From Taeniopygia guttata (taxonomy: Eukaryota; Chordata; Aves; Passeriformes; Estrildidae): 64,000 nt of DNA. The stretch spans positions 16,461,001 through 16,525,000 of the forward strand of contig NC_133036.1 of assembly GCF_048771995.1 (NCBI RefSeq). Reading direction: 5' to 3'. The position numbers and the translations under genes were made by a program. This document shows positions 61,301 to 64,000 of this stretch, one piece after another; position 1 is the stretch's first letter; each line of letters starts with the position of its first letter. The notes beneath the pieces were generated by a model, which saw only the letters and a program-made list of their open reading frames with translations, ran no database searches and was not told the origin of the DNA.

Positions 61301-63597
61301 CAGCGACAAAGATAATGGAGGTAAGGACCCAGAGCCAGTGCTTGAGAAACCCACCACGACTGTCCACTTCTGCTTACTCAGAGCAGCAGATTTTCAGTCC
61401 TTGGGTCTCTTAGGGAACATGGCTGAAGTGCACCACTGGCTTGCCTAAAAAAAGAAAAAGGAAATCAGTTTTAAGGGCTCAGTCAGAGGTTCTTTTATAG
61501 CCCCCTTTGCTGCCATTCTGGGTACATGTTCGTTTTTCTAGGGGTGGTGAAGCACGCCTGTCTCTTTCCCAAATATTTTATATTTCCTCAAAGCTGAATT
61601 GAGCTTGTTCCTCATGGGCAGCAGGCAGAACTGCTGCTCACTTGAACAAGGAAAAAGCCTTCTGAAGTGGCTCATTAAGCGCAAGAGGACTGACTGTGAG
61701 TGTAACCTTGCAAACGAGAGGAAAGGAAGGACAGCCTCGCAGAGGAATTTCCAATGAGAGACATGCTCCAGATGAGCTCTTTTCTCCAGAGATTTACCTA
61801 TGCCCACTGTCAGGTGACACAGCTCCTGCATGCTGGGCTGTTCTCTCTGTGAGACTGGAGACTTTCATGAAACTTCCTGGGCAGTTGGTACCATGAGCTC
61901 TGCAGGGTGAGGCCAGACCTGGCTCGGTGCAGGGGAAAGTTTTGCGCTGCTCAGTTTTGAACCTGGCTGGGATGGGAGCTGATGGAAGGAAGAAGAGTCT
62001 GGGTCTCAGCTGGGCTTTTCCCATAGGAGGATTTAGCTTCAGTGGAGACAGGTTATGCAAGTGGGGCAGGGCTGCAGGTCTCCACAGGAGAATGCTGGAT
62101 GGGTGCAGTGTATGGGAACAATGCTCCTGGAGGACGAATCTTTGGCTTGATCCGCAGGGGAACTGCTGTGCGAGCAGCGTCACCTGTGTGCACAGTTGTT
62201 AGGAGGGACACAGTGCTGGCTTTAAAATCAAGTATGGGATGGTGTGCTTTACCATGGTGCTAAGAGAAGAAGGGAAGGAGCTGCTTCTGGGAAATAGTGC
62301 TCCCAGTGCCCAGCAGACTGGGGAAAAAGGACCATGTTCCTTCCCAAGGTTGTGCCCATTGCAGTGAAAGGTGCCTGCTTGCTTTCAAAGCCCCTCTGAG
62401 CCATCTGCCCCCTGTGCAGGTAAAAAGCCTCAGCTCAGGAATAAACAAGCCTCTGGGGACAAAATCAACAAAGATGCCAAAGACAAGACCCCTTCAGCAC
62501 AAAAGGAGAAGCCAGCCAGCAAACCCAACATAAAGGACACCAAGGTAAACATGATCTGCCCTGGCTGATGCCCAGGACCTTTGCATTGTCTTTGAGATGA
62601 GCAGGGGCTGCTTACAGTGGAGGCTCTGTGCCAGCCAGGGCCTGGTATGTGCGTCCATAGTGCCACGACTTGGGCTGGGAATGTGCTCTGGCAGACAGCT
62701 CCACTGCTTCTCAGTGGTTTGCTGGCAAAGTGCAGTCCTGGCTAGTGTGGCTGCAGGCAGTGAACAAAGTGCTGGGAGGCTGCACTGGGGGCTTGCAACC
62801 TTGGCTGTCTGCTGGCCAAGGGATGGGCCCTCCAGGACCATCCCCTGGAGCCCCCAGCCTGCACTGCAGGGCTGTTCTAGTTTCCACTAGGGAGGAACCC
62901 CAGCTCCAAGCCCAGCAGTGGGAGTTGTTCAGGGCTTTCCACCGTGGTTTCTTTTCCTTACAATGGTTCACATTGCAGTTCACAGTTTCCACTGCTCCTG
63001 CGCCACAACAGCTGAACATCATCAGCAGTTCTGGGGAAGAGCTGAACTGCTTGAGCTGTGTGCTGCCCGAGGACCTGCTGGTGGACATCCTCAGTGAGAG
63101 GCTGAAGGTGTGTGGGGTGGGGGAAAAGGAGACATTCCTGCTCCACAGAGACAGCACTGGGGTACAACTCGAGGAGGGGGAGGTCTGTGCATGCAGTTGG
63201 GGGATCCTGGACTGTGTGCAGGGAGCCCTGGGGAATGCTGCAGCTGCCCTTAGTTGGCAGAGCCTAAGGACAGATCCAAGCTGCTCTTAGCTACTGCACT
63301 TGGAACAAGGATGGCTGGTGACATCTGGGTTTGCGGTGCAGCTGCGAGCCCCCTGTGTGCAATGGCTGACTTACTCTTCCCTTTATTCACAGTGTAAAGA
63401 CTGCTACAAGGGAGTGGTCTTTGATGGCTTGGAGACCCTCTTTGCAAGCAGCCTGGAATCTTCTCTGCTCTGTGTACTCAAAGCTGTCAAAAATCGTTGT
63501 CATATCTTCATGGTGAACCTGCATCAGGATTATGCTTCTTGGCAAGCCAGGGATGAAGCTGAAAGAAAGAGGAAGGAAGCTGAAAGAGAGAAGGAAG
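13318..63597 (+). CDS. HYDIN: HYDIN, axonemal central pair apparatus protein, 5' portion (40 coding exons)
   Basis: Forty exons join in one frame giving 2172 complete codons; the 3' part of the gene is outside the window. HYDIN builds a projection of the C2 microtubule in the central pair of motile 9+2 cilia and flagella; its loss causes stiff ciliary beating, hydrocephalus in mice and primary ciliary dyskinesia in humans. The product is mainly a chain of ASH/MSP-type immunoglobulin-like domains, each about 100 residues, with repeated LDFG/VDFG and 'TNxxxxPVxF' patterns. Residues from about 1910 onward form the embedded kinase-like segment with Walker A GPPRAGKT, and residues from 2160 on become charged. 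All exon phases are compatible and most borders are strong GT-AG. I chose ATG 13318 because an in-frame TGA lies 36 bp upstream and no earlier ATG follows it; this N-terminus is shorter than the mammalian one I recall. Likely promoter: the CpG island with an X-box at about 11.4 kb. Confidence 0.97.
13390..14516. other. HYDIN intron 1
   Basis: A 1.1-kb intron. It ends with an interrupted T tract of about 30 bases (14478-14507) that forms the polypyrimidine tract of the next acceptor. No repeat element recognised. Confidence 0.75.
14517..14639 (+). CDS. HYDIN: HYDIN coding exon 2
   Basis: Residues 25-65. Acceptor gcctttcag, donor AAG|gtagac, phase 0 at both ends. HLPRIGPFLDMSETGPK matches HLPQIPKILDMSETTHQK of mammalian HYDIN. 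Confidence 0.93.
14640..15791. other. HYDIN intron 2
   Basis: A 1.15-kb intron. It contains a perfect 19-bp inverted repeat at 15601-15643, listed separately. Nothing else recognised. Confidence 0.75.
15601..15643. repeat. perfect inverted repeat, 19-bp arms, 5-nt loop
   Basis: Left arm CTGCTCTGAGCTGATCAAG, loop CAGCT, right arm CTTGATCAGCTCAGAGCAG; the arms are exact reverse complements. Transcribed, it would form a stable 43-nt hairpin about 150 nt before exon 3. The arms are too short for a typical pre-miRNA. Confidence 0.95.
15792..15911 (+). CDS. HYDIN: HYDIN coding exon 3
   Basis: Residues 66-105, phase 0 both ends; acceptor cctctccag, donor AAG|gtaagt. PPEVVFENVAPHEVSEMSVS corresponds to PPVVIFENVEVGEVYEKTVT of mammals and opens the first ASH-type domain. 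Confidence 0.94.
15912..17669. other. HYDIN intron 3
   Basis: A 1.76-kb intron with only short spurious open frames. No repeat element recognised. Confidence 0.7.
17670..17804 (+). CDS. HYDIN: HYDIN coding exon 4
   Basis: Residues 106-150. Acceptor ttcctgtag, donor AAG|gtgagg, phase 0. VKVCMESSPYFQLACPSD is nearly identical to mammalian HYDIN. Confidence 0.97.
17805..19226. other. HYDIN intron 4
   Basis: A 1.4-kb intron, no recognised repeat or RNA gene. Confidence 0.7.
19227..19426 (+). CDS. HYDIN: HYDIN coding exon 5
   Basis: Residues 151-217 (last codon split, phase 2). Acceptor tcctgtag, donor AG|gtgagg. DQLDFSKCPVKYSTQKTLLV is a hallmark HYDIN stretch at the start of an ASH-type domain. 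A solo LTR begins 11 bp past the donor. Confidence 0.97.
19438..19842 (-). mobile_element. solo LTR, ERVK-type, 405 bp
   Basis: It starts TGTTGCAGTG and ends AACACCACA, so it has TG...CA ends, and is flanked by a perfect 6-bp target duplication GCAGCT (19432-19437 and 19843-19848), typical of the ERVK/alpha-beta-retroviral class. AATAAA on the minus strand near 19548 gives its direction. It has no internal retroviral region. The clean duplication suggests moderate age. Confidence 0.8.
21346..21404. repeat. (GGAAT)n microsatellite
   Basis: About eleven uninterrupted pentamers of GGAAT. A simple repeat; on the minus strand it spells ATTCC. Confidence 0.95.
22867..22991 (+). CDS. HYDIN: HYDIN coding exon 6
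   Basis: Residues 217-259. Acceptor ctgtgttgcag, donor ACAG|gtgagt, enters phase 2 and leaves phase 1. PFSVVPATGTLGAGDSMQVT and LTTGDHYGSLVV match mammalian HYDIN closely. Confidence 0.97.
22992..24287. other. HYDIN intron 6
   Basis: A 1.3-kb intron. At about 23490-23690 a stretch with TAGACTGAGGAATCCCATTC and later CTCCAGCTTGG resembles a much-decayed CR1/L3-type 3' region on the minus strand. Confidence 0.6.
23490..23690 (-). mobile_element. probable ancient CR1/L3-like fragment
   Basis: Weak resemblance to the reversed CR1 3' domain (CTAGACTGAGGAATCCCA, then ATAGGAG, then GCAATGCTCCAG). Highly diverged; only pattern similarity supports it. Confidence 0.35.
24288..24492 (+). CDS. HYDIN: HYDIN coding exon 7
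   Basis: Residues 259-327. Acceptor tttgttccag, donor AG|gttggt (weaker than average), phase 1 to 2. ESIHTNLHGEAVDLNVGLS and NITAHFQWKTFPTEEDDNK align with mammalian HYDIN. Confidence 0.96.
24493..26691. other. HYDIN intron 7
   Basis: A 2.2-kb intron of which the middle is a CR1 copy (about 24700-25800). A-rich runs lie at 25880-25930. Confidence 0.75.
24700..25800 (-). mobile_element. CR1 LINE copy with ORF1 and ORF2 remnants
   Basis: Read on the minus strand, ORF1-like pieces come first: EEVERLRSIRESETEINWC at 25501-25758 and KKKRRVVVVGDSLLRGAEGP at 25170-25352. An ORF2-like piece follows: VSKELLKELREKKRVYHLWK, then DVARSCRKKIRETKAQLE (24640-24890). These are standard avian CR1 protein segments. 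Most of ORF1's second half and nearly all of ORF2 are missing, and several stops interrupt the frames, so it is an internally deleted, dead copy. Confidence 0.85.
26692..26884 (+). CDS. HYDIN: HYDIN coding exon 8
   Basis: Residues 327-391. Acceptor gtggctgcag, donor ATG|gtaagt, phase 2 to 0. It contains VLRNMVQEEMAKVQQDPLLF, matching LLSNMVQEEMAKVQEDPMLF of mammals. Confidence 0.97.
26885..27991. other. HYDIN intron 8
   Basis: A 1.1-kb intron with a short (TCC)n tract at about 26909-26940. Nothing else recognised. Confidence 0.7.
27992..28091 (+). CDS. HYDIN: HYDIN coding exon 9
   Basis: Residues 392-425. Acceptor ttgtgttttag, donor CAG|gtacag, phase 0 to 1. EGEIGPNCSAEIKVTFKPLE is identical to the mammalian segment as remembered. 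Confidence 0.97.
28092..29323. other. HYDIN intron 9
   Basis: A 1.2-kb intron carrying a CR1 3' end at 28792-29083; otherwise unremarkable. Confidence 0.75.
28792..29083 (-). mobile_element. CR1 LINE, 3'-end fragment
   Basis: Starts CCACAGAATGACAG, then GACCTTAAAGATCATCTAGT, then CTGCCATGGGCAGGGACACC, and ends CTTGGCCTGTCACTACA. This is the textbook avian CR1 terminal region in reverse orientation. About 290 bp, 5'-truncated, moderately diverged. Confidence 0.92.
29324..29442 (+). CDS. HYDIN: HYDIN coding exon 10
   Basis: Residues 425-464. Acceptor ctccccag, donor GAG|gtgagc, phase 1 to 0. ESRLPLRLRGKGQRPLLEFS then SLNLGNILVNTLHVYE matches mammalian HYDIN. Confidence 0.96.
29443..30605. other. 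HYDIN intron 10
   Basis: A 1.16-kb intron; no repeats recognised. Confidence 0.7.
30606..30829 (+). CDS. HYDIN: HYDIN coding exon 11
   Basis: Residues 465-539. Acceptor tgctgttgcag, donor AA|gtaagg, phase 0 to 2. VKLINQGALDAPFTYIPST and FKFAPEEGIIAPGGIQTIQI are strongly conserved HYDIN sequence; a complete ASH-type strand pattern. Confidence 0.98.
30830..32359. other. HYDIN intron 11
   Basis: A 1.5-kb intron, nothing recognised. Confidence 0.7.
32360..32427 (+). CDS. HYDIN: HYDIN coding exon 12
   Basis: Residues 539-562, the shortest exon here (68 bp). Acceptor gccatcgcag, donor TTTG|gtgagt, phase 2 to 1. PTLHFDLDELSFGAISFG equals the mammalian PTLHFDLDELSFGDISFG with one change. Confidence 0.97.
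32428..34405. other. HYDIN intron 12
   Basis: A 2-kb intron. About 32690-33110 forms an isolated GC-rich, CpG-containing block with CAG runs (GCAGCAGCAGCAGC near 32920) and poly-C tracts, unlike the rest of the intron. Confidence 0.7.
32690..33110. other. isolated GC-rich block within intron 12
   Basis: CpG density rises sharply over about 400 bp (CGGGCAGAGG, CCCGAGCGGG, CGAATGG) and both strands stay open for over 180 codons as a result. It could be an orphan CpG island (internal promoter) or the GC-rich part of an old LTR; no TG...CA ends with a target duplication were found. Confidence 0.45.
34406..34638 (+). CDS. HYDIN: HYDIN coding exon 13
   Basis: Residues 562-639. Acceptor tttcctag, donor GAG|gtatgg, phase 1 to 0. 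FPYTQSCRLTNTSPVPVTFK and FTINPSQGTILPQGHQDIE match mammalian HYDIN almost residue for residue. Confidence 0.98.
35011..36972 (-). mobile_element. solo LTR, ERVL-type, interrupted by a younger LTR
   Basis: Left end TGTCACAGTTTGA and right end TCAAACCATGACA form an imperfect inverted terminal repeat. Both sides carry the 5-bp target duplication CCTGG (35006-35010 and 36973-36977), typical of ERVL. AATAAA on the minus strand near 35137 gives the direction. It pairs end to end with the element at 47053-48432. Without the insert it is about 1.42 kb. No internal viral region remains. Confidence 0.85.
35250..35783 (-). mobile_element. nested solo LTR, ERVK-type, 534 bp
   Basis: GC-rich element starting TGTTGCCGTGCG and ending AAATCCTACA. 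It is flanked by a perfect 6-bp duplication GTGAGA (35244-35249, 35784-35789) and is absent from the related LTR at 47 kb, which proves insertion into the ERVL LTR. AATAAA lies on the minus strand near 35403. Internal GGGGCAGGGGACA tandem units at 35500-35540. Confidence 0.82.
37399..37499 (+). CDS. HYDIN: HYDIN coding exon 14
   Basis: Residues 640-673. Acceptor tctaccag, donor CAG|gtacca, phase 0 to 2. VTLCSNTAMEFCRKMLVDLE aligns with VTLCSNTVMEYYRKLLVDLE. Confidence 0.97.
37500..38734. other. HYDIN intron 14
   Basis: A 1.2-kb intron without recognised repeats. Confidence 0.7.
38735..38870 (+). CDS. HYDIN: HYDIN coding exon 15
   Basis: Residues 673-718. Acceptor tttgcccag, donor CAG|gtttgg, phase 2 to 0. 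LKVPFERKLVIGNPTDLPG then CYGLIPQ matches LKVPYERKLFLVNPTHLPGCYGLIPQ. Confidence 0.96.
38871..39316. other. HYDIN intron 15
   Basis: A 446-bp intron, nothing recognised. Confidence 0.8.
39317..39481 (+). CDS. HYDIN: HYDIN coding exon 16
   Basis: Residues 719-773, phase 0 both ends; acceptor cccttccag, donor CTG|gtgagt. SPVFYSSPKPCGIVQPHSIA is close to identical in mammals. Confidence 0.98.
39482..40405. other. HYDIN intron 16
   Basis: A 924-bp intron with G/T-rich low-complexity DNA at 40305-40380 (T runs and GGTTGGTTGG) shortly before the acceptor. Confidence 0.75.
40406..40558 (+). CDS. HYDIN: HYDIN coding exon 17
   Basis: Residues 774-824, phase 0 both ends; acceptor cctggaacag, donor ATT|gtaagt. 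ARLIDFGMLPVVQPTPRSFT and FTPIDFRMEI correspond to PRLVDFGTIPALKPTTRTFT and ITVDFQMEI. Confidence 0.95.
40559..42382. other. HYDIN intron 17
   Basis: A 1.8-kb intron; no recognised repeats. Confidence 0.7.
42383..42621 (+). CDS. HYDIN: HYDIN coding exon 18
   Basis: Residues 825-904. Acceptor gtcttacag, donor AG|gtagga, phase 0 to 2. VTATLDDTECFDDVVHLFI and DKPFAPELNLGYQF match the mammalian VTATLDDTGHFTETVKLFI and DKPFFPELNLGNQF. Confidence 0.97.
42622..43667. other. HYDIN intron 18
   Basis: A 1-kb intron, nothing recognised. Confidence 0.7.
43668..43920 (+). CDS. HYDIN: HYDIN coding exon 19
   Basis: Residues 904-988. Acceptor gtattctag, donor CAG|gtgagg, phase 2 to 0. FKLTNRGPYFHWLIWSVG aligns with FTITNRGRRFQRLFWSVEG, and LEPRSMKLQPGESVDMVLRG with IEPKRMHLMPGETIEMTIKA. 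The middle is Ser/Arg-rich and poorly conserved. Confidence 0.95.
43921..44533. other. HYDIN intron 19
   Basis: A 613-bp intron. A TTTATT (minus AATAAA) at about 44107 is not enough to call an LTR. Confidence 0.7.
44534..44677 (+). CDS. HYDIN: HYDIN coding exon 20
   Basis: Residues 989-1036, phase 0; acceptor tgcatgcag, donor AAG|gtaagt. VVCEALIGERRMTEKIIETI then ITCEFIHPSVEVSARQF aligns with ILCHAMVGGKSGKKQIMKTTVTCDFIAP of mammals. Confidence 0.94.
44678..46021. other. HYDIN intron 20
   Basis: A 1.3-kb intron without recognised repeats. Confidence 0.7.
46022..46162 (+). CDS. HYDIN: HYDIN coding exon 21
   Basis: Residues 1037-1083, phase 0; acceptor gtttccatag, donor CAG|gtgagc. LQYQPLALKNTCLLPLDLML corresponds to LYQPLTLKNVSLLPLSVML. 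Confidence 0.95.
46163..46645. other. HYDIN intron 21
   Basis: A 483-bp intron, nothing recognised. Confidence 0.8.
46646..46962 (+). CDS. HYDIN: HYDIN coding exon 22
   Basis: Residues 1084-1189, the longest exon here (317 bp). Acceptor ccttgcag, donor AG|gtatgt, phase 0 to 2. LRGEVHFPNLQIQPSTLEFG then EITNCSPFPVKYHWSF matches LRGEVHYPNIRLQTTELDFG and IANCSPLPVKYRWAF. Confidence 0.97.
46963..49894. other. HYDIN intron 22
   Basis: A 2.9-kb intron containing a 1.38-kb ERVL-type solo LTR (47053-48432); the remainder is unrecognised. Confidence 0.8.
47053..48432 (-). mobile_element. solo LTR, ERVL-type, older relative of the 35-kb LTR
   Basis: It starts TGTCATGGTTTGA and ends TCAAACCACAACA, and aligns end to end with 35011-36972 except for the nested element there. 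AATAAA lies on the minus strand near 47180. The flanking pentamers (TCATG and TCTGG) match only partly and many transitions separate it from its relative, so it looks older. No internal viral region. Confidence 0.82.
49895..50057 (+). CDS. HYDIN: HYDIN coding exon 23
   Basis: Residues 1189-1243. Acceptor gttttccag, donor GAG|gtagat, phase 2 to 0. A lysine-rich, charged linker (DEPYPPKSKPEPPKMKR, then KRKEAARALKEGQDFKP) between ASH-type domains; poorly conserved, so the call rests on phase, open frame and splice sites. Confidence 0.85.
50058..50550. other. HYDIN intron 23
   Basis: A 493-bp intron, nothing recognised. Confidence 0.8.
50551..50649 (+). CDS. HYDIN: HYDIN coding exon 24
   Basis: Residues 1244-1276, phase 0; acceptor ttgtttttcag, donor GAG|gtaaga. 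VPPQPFEDPHLPLELEGFRY then FVDIPYTRLEVEE; a short linker before the next ASH-type domain. Confidence 0.88.
50650..51349. other. HYDIN intron 24
   Basis: A 700-bp intron, nothing recognised. Confidence 0.75.
51350..51559 (+). CDS. HYDIN: HYDIN coding exon 25
   Basis: Residues 1277-1346, phase 0; acceptor ttccatccag, donor CAG|gtacca. LSGVLQPGESQQVSFTYFGH and ALCHVEGGPTYEVVVTGE match GVLQPGDSQQVTFSFYGH and CEVDGGPTYEITLKGE. Confidence 0.98.
51560..52425. other. HYDIN intron 25
   Basis: An 866-bp intron, nothing recognised. Confidence 0.75.
52426..52554 (+). CDS. HYDIN: HYDIN coding exon 26
   Basis: Residues 1347-1389, phase 0; acceptor ttctctccag, donor ACT|gtaagt. MFNEIGHSTVTLWNTSQIKF then NWVLKPSA corresponds to LFDHVTEREITLTNMGKVGFEFKVL. 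Confidence 0.95.
52555..53434. other. HYDIN intron 26, possible LTR remnant
   Basis: An 880-bp intron. Around 52850-53160 a stretch with minus-strand AATAAA (about 52931) and GC-rich flanks looks LTR-like, but no matching ends or target duplication were found. Confidence 0.5.
53435..53612 (+). CDS. HYDIN: HYDIN coding exon 27
   Basis: Residues 1390-1449. Acceptor gtccctgcag, donor AAAG|gtgggc, phase 0 to 1. YMPGLPGAFIRTYQLKVGHL then DPENILLKGEASFP matches YLPGVPEVFKRSFQIQIAHLDPENITLSGEGIFP. Confidence 0.98.
53613..54086. other. HYDIN intron 27
   Basis: A 474-bp intron, nothing recognised. Confidence 0.8.
54087..54304 (+). CDS. HYDIN: HYDIN coding exon 28, with pentapeptide repeats
   Basis: Residues 1449-1521. 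Acceptor tccttcag; the donor ACT|gtagta is weak. It begins ENEKYEKTLKRLITHRQIF, matching NEKYEMFLNQARK of mammals, then runs into five 15-bp units (54197-54271) coding TLKSQ, TLKTQ, TTESQ, TLKTR, NPKTQ. Mammals lack this repeat as far as I recall. Phase 1 to 0. Confidence 0.88.
54197..54271 (+). repeat. in-frame 15-bp minisatellite in HYDIN exon 28
   Basis: Five imperfect 15-bp units of the form ACCTTGAAGACTCAG. In frame, they give a Thr/Lys/Gln pentapeptide series in a linker between ASH-type domains. Confidence 0.9.
54305..55017. other. HYDIN intron 28
   Basis: A 713-bp intron, nothing recognised. Confidence 0.75.
55018..55151 (+). CDS. HYDIN: HYDIN coding exon 29
   Basis: Residues 1522-1566. 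Acceptor tttcctcag, donor AA|gtgagt, phase 0 to 2. SNSQMQIKMMRMLIEKPFLE is the counterpart of LQMEVERLIVQSYVLEHQ. The exon is less conserved than its neighbours but phase and frame fit. Confidence 0.88.
55152..56094. other. HYDIN intron 29
   Basis: A 943-bp intron, nothing recognised. Confidence 0.75.
56095..56231 (+). CDS. HYDIN: HYDIN coding exon 30
   Basis: Residues 1566-1612. Acceptor cctccttgcag, donor ACAG|gtaagc, phase 2 to 1. EYVLDMGPVLKGYTETCTLK then MTNPGQIPVSFQVD matches EYVLDFGYIILGEVRTHIIKITNTSHFPVSF. Confidence 0.97.
56232..56885. other. HYDIN intron 30
   Basis: A 654-bp intron, nothing recognised. Confidence 0.75.
56886..57007 (+). CDS. HYDIN: HYDIN coding exon 31
   Basis: Residues 1612-1652. 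The acceptor is the less common AAG type (ctgttcaag); donor GAG|gtacca; phase 1 to 0. FSVDLGLMRCLPPDHTVVLE and DVDVLLPIE match FSTELDRVKNLPHCETEIFE and SKEVILPIK. Confidence 0.95.
57095..57286 (+). CDS. HYDIN: HYDIN coding exon 32
   Basis: Residues 1653-1716, phase 0, after an intron of only 87 bp. Acceptor cttctccag, donor AAG|gtaaag. IGQCQVETIRLYNWFRAPCK then WF matches CGQCLVETIQLSNHLQVPCEWF. Confidence 0.97.
57287..57638. other. HYDIN intron 32
   Basis: A 352-bp intron, nothing recognised. Confidence 0.8.
57639..57791 (+). CDS. HYDIN: HYDIN coding exon 33
   Basis: Residues 1717-1767, phase 0; acceptor ctgtgcccag, donor GAG|gtgaga. PCPFEVTPSRGTLGAGKWQN then LQVQFTPKEE aligns with IFEIQPISGVLDPGEKSNVQVKFMPKEE. 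Confidence 0.97.
57792..58817. other. HYDIN intron 33
   Basis: A 1-kb intron, nothing recognised. Confidence 0.75.
58818..59057 (+). CDS. HYDIN: HYDIN coding exon 34
   Basis: Residues 1768-1847, phase 0; acceptor tcttttcag, donor AAG|gtgaga. LSGQGLEPRLKFNPPALKM and VVKNPCDFPIEFYSLDFDEQ are near-identical to mammalian GQGLEPRLEFSPS and VKNPCNFPIEFYSLEFDQQ. Confidence 0.98.
59058..59314. other. HYDIN intron 34
   Basis: A 257-bp intron, nothing recognised. Confidence 0.85.
59315..59501 (+). CDS. HYDIN: HYDIN coding exon 35
   Basis: Residues 1848-1910. Acceptor catacacag, donor CAG|gtcaga (suboptimal), phase 0 to 1. MPPRAVGETLPPEVLEDYEA matches LPPRNPGEKLPPELYEYFKE. It ends in a short Glu/Ala alternation (ARAEAEAEA). 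Confidence 0.95.
59502..59970. other. HYDIN intron 35
   Basis: A 469-bp intron, nothing recognised. Mammalian HYDIN has extra acidic linker sequence at this point that I do not find here. Confidence 0.7.
59971..60126 (+). CDS. HYDIN: HYDIN coding exon 36, first half of P-loop
   Basis: Residues 1910-1962. Acceptor tgcactgcag, donor GCAG|gtacgt, phase 1 both ends. NPVSRAVMRHMGIDPSSEGQ then RGIVVIVHGPPRAG matches NPVSKAIARHLGIDISAEG and KGIAIIIHGTPLSG. The Walker A motif is split by the next intron. Confidence 0.97.
60127..61146. other. HYDIN intron 36, splits the Walker A motif
   Basis: A 1-kb intron mostly occupied by a GC-rich, LTR-like element (about 60290-60964). Confidence 0.75.
60290..60964 (-). 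mobile_element. probable solo LTR, ERVK-type
   Basis: It begins TGTTCAATCCCGG and can be taken to end ATTGGAACA, an imperfect inverted repeat. On the minus strand there is a TATATAA box near 60580 about 100 bp before AATAAA near 60484, the usual LTR order. Composition resembles the nested LTR at 35.25 kb. No convincing target duplication was found, so the ends are approximate. Confidence 0.5.
61147..61320 (+). CDS. HYDIN: HYDIN coding exon 37, second half of P-loop
   Basis: Residues 1962-2020. Acceptor tctctctcag, donor GGAG|gtaagg, phase 1 both ends. It completes GPPRAGKT and continues QYYDAAYMSIDTVVKEAMAN then LSARELCTDAAME, matching KYYNAACLSIDSIVLEAVAN and RARELCIRAAIE. This is the adenylate-kinase-like segment of HYDIN. 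Confidence 0.97.
61321..62419. other. HYDIN intron 37
   Basis: A 1.1-kb intron. An open frame at about 62027-62263 follows a tag acceptor but lacks a usable donor and any HYDIN similarity. Confidence 0.7.
62420..62544 (+). CDS. HYDIN: HYDIN coding exon 38
   Basis: Residues 2020-2061. Acceptor ccctgtgcag, donor AAG|gtaaac, phase 1 to 0. A lysine-rich, low-conservation linker (GKKPQLRNKQASGDKINKD, then KDKTPSAQKEKPASKP). Only this frame is open and it fits both neighbours. Confidence 0.88.
62545..62978. other. HYDIN intron 38
   Basis: A 434-bp intron, nothing recognised. Confidence 0.8.
62979..63107 (+). CDS. HYDIN: HYDIN coding exon 39
   Basis: Residues 2062-2104, phase 0; acceptor tcacattgcag, donor AAG|gtgtgt. 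LSCVLPEDLLVDILSERLK matches LMSCVLPDELLVQILAERIQ. Confidence 0.97.
63393..63597 (+). CDS. HYDIN: HYDIN coding exon 40, last in window
   Basis: Residues 2105-2173. Acceptor ctttattcacag, donor GAAG|gtgagc, phase 0 to 1. CYKGVVFDGLETLFASSLES and HIFMVNLHQDYASWQAR match CYRGVVFDGLDTLFAQNAAA and HIYILNMAQDYAAMKAQ. It ends in a charged helix (ERKRKEAEREKE), as in mammals before a long coiled-coil-like stretch. Confidence 0.98.
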
Positions 63598-64000
63598 GTG
63601 AGCTATCTTCATCCCTCTCAAATCTTGTCTCTCAATGTATCTTATCTCTGTGTATCTGGGTCTGCAGCAGAGCTTGTAAGAAATGTTTTTATTAATCGTT
63701 CCACCTTCTGCCGCAGTGTAACCAACACTCATCTCAAGAATTGCAGGAGACCAGAGGTTTTAGGACTCACCTTAATCTCTAACACTAAAGCTTGGGCACA
63801 AGTGCAAGCTGCTGTAGCTCAGTGACAAACAACTCTCCTCAGCCTTGGTGCACTTAAGCCAGACAAAGCCCAGGACCTCACTGCCTGGCCATAGTTTGGG
63901 GGATTGAATTTTGGAGCAGGGATATGAGCCCCCCAAGATCTGGTATGATAGGCTGGGTCAGGAAAAGCTGTGAATCCTTGCGGCTGACCCAGAGCACCCA
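63598..64000. other. HYDIN intron 40, beginning
   Basis: Intron sequence up to the window end; no further exon seen. Confidence 0.8.

Noticed and set aside
62027-62263. Open frame after a tag acceptor in intron 37, considered as an extra HYDIN exon
   Set aside because: No resemblance to HYDIN and no convincing donor; exon 37 and exon 38 already join in phase without it.
1-64000. tRNA, rRNA, CRISPR arrays or bacterial operons
   Set aside because: No tRNA-like boxes, rRNA segments or regularly spaced repeats were seen; gene structure is that of a vertebrate with spliced exons.

Overview
The window is vertebrate nuclear DNA, most likely from a bird. It has CR1 LINE fragments, solo LTRs of avian ERVL and ERVK type, short introns, and a HYDIN gene far more compact than the mammalian one. 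It contains no prokaryotic, CRISPR or phage-like content.

Left part (1-10.9 kb). A GC-rich tandem repeat fills about 70-490, followed by nearly 6 kb in which I recognise nothing. From 6.4 to 10.86 kb lie intron-separated exons of an HPRT1-like gene (hypoxanthine-guanine phosphoribosyltransferase). Exons 2 and 3 are intact and have exactly the sizes known for mammalian HPRT1 (107 and 184 bp). Exon 7 is intact at 47 bp. Exon 8 keeps both splice sites but carries an in-frame stop. The terminal coding exon ends in HICIVKENAKEKGRM-stop. Exons 4-6, which should carry the PRPP-binding loop, were not found, apart from a possible start of exon 4. I call this an unprocessed HPRT1-like pseudogene. Three diverged copies of its last exon and 3' flank occur at 7.7, 10.8 and 11.6 kb.

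Promoter region (10.9-13.3 kb). A CpG island lies at about 10.94-11.59 kb. It contains a near-ideal RFX X-box (11373-11385), as expected for a ciliary gene, and probably drives HYDIN through a non-coding first exon. A diverged duplication of about 110-130 bp lies just upstream of the HYDIN start codon.

Right part (13.3-64 kb). The 5' portion of HYDIN runs on the plus strand: 40 coding exons with a continuous reading frame (6517 nt, 2172 complete codons), from the start codon at 13318 to a donor after 63597. All exon phases agree. The rest of the gene (mammalian HYDIN is about 5,100 residues) lies beyond the window. HYDIN is a giant scaffold of ASH/MSP-type immunoglobulin-like domains in the central-pair apparatus of motile cilia. 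The portion here also includes the embedded adenylate-kinase-like segment with a Walker A motif (GPPRAGKT), split by an intron.

The introns hold fossils. There is a CR1 copy with ORF1 and ORF2 remnants (24.7-25.8 kb), a CR1 3' end (28.8-29.1 kb), and a 405-bp ERVK-type solo LTR 11 bp past the exon 5/intron 5 boundary. Two ERVL-type solo LTRs lie at 35.0-37.0 and 47.1-48.4 kb, the first interrupted by a nested 534-bp ERVK-type solo LTR. A further LTR-like GC-rich block (about 60.3-60.96 kb) sits in the intron that splits the P-loop. Comparisons with mammalian HYDIN, HPRT1 and CR1 are from memory; no alignment was run.
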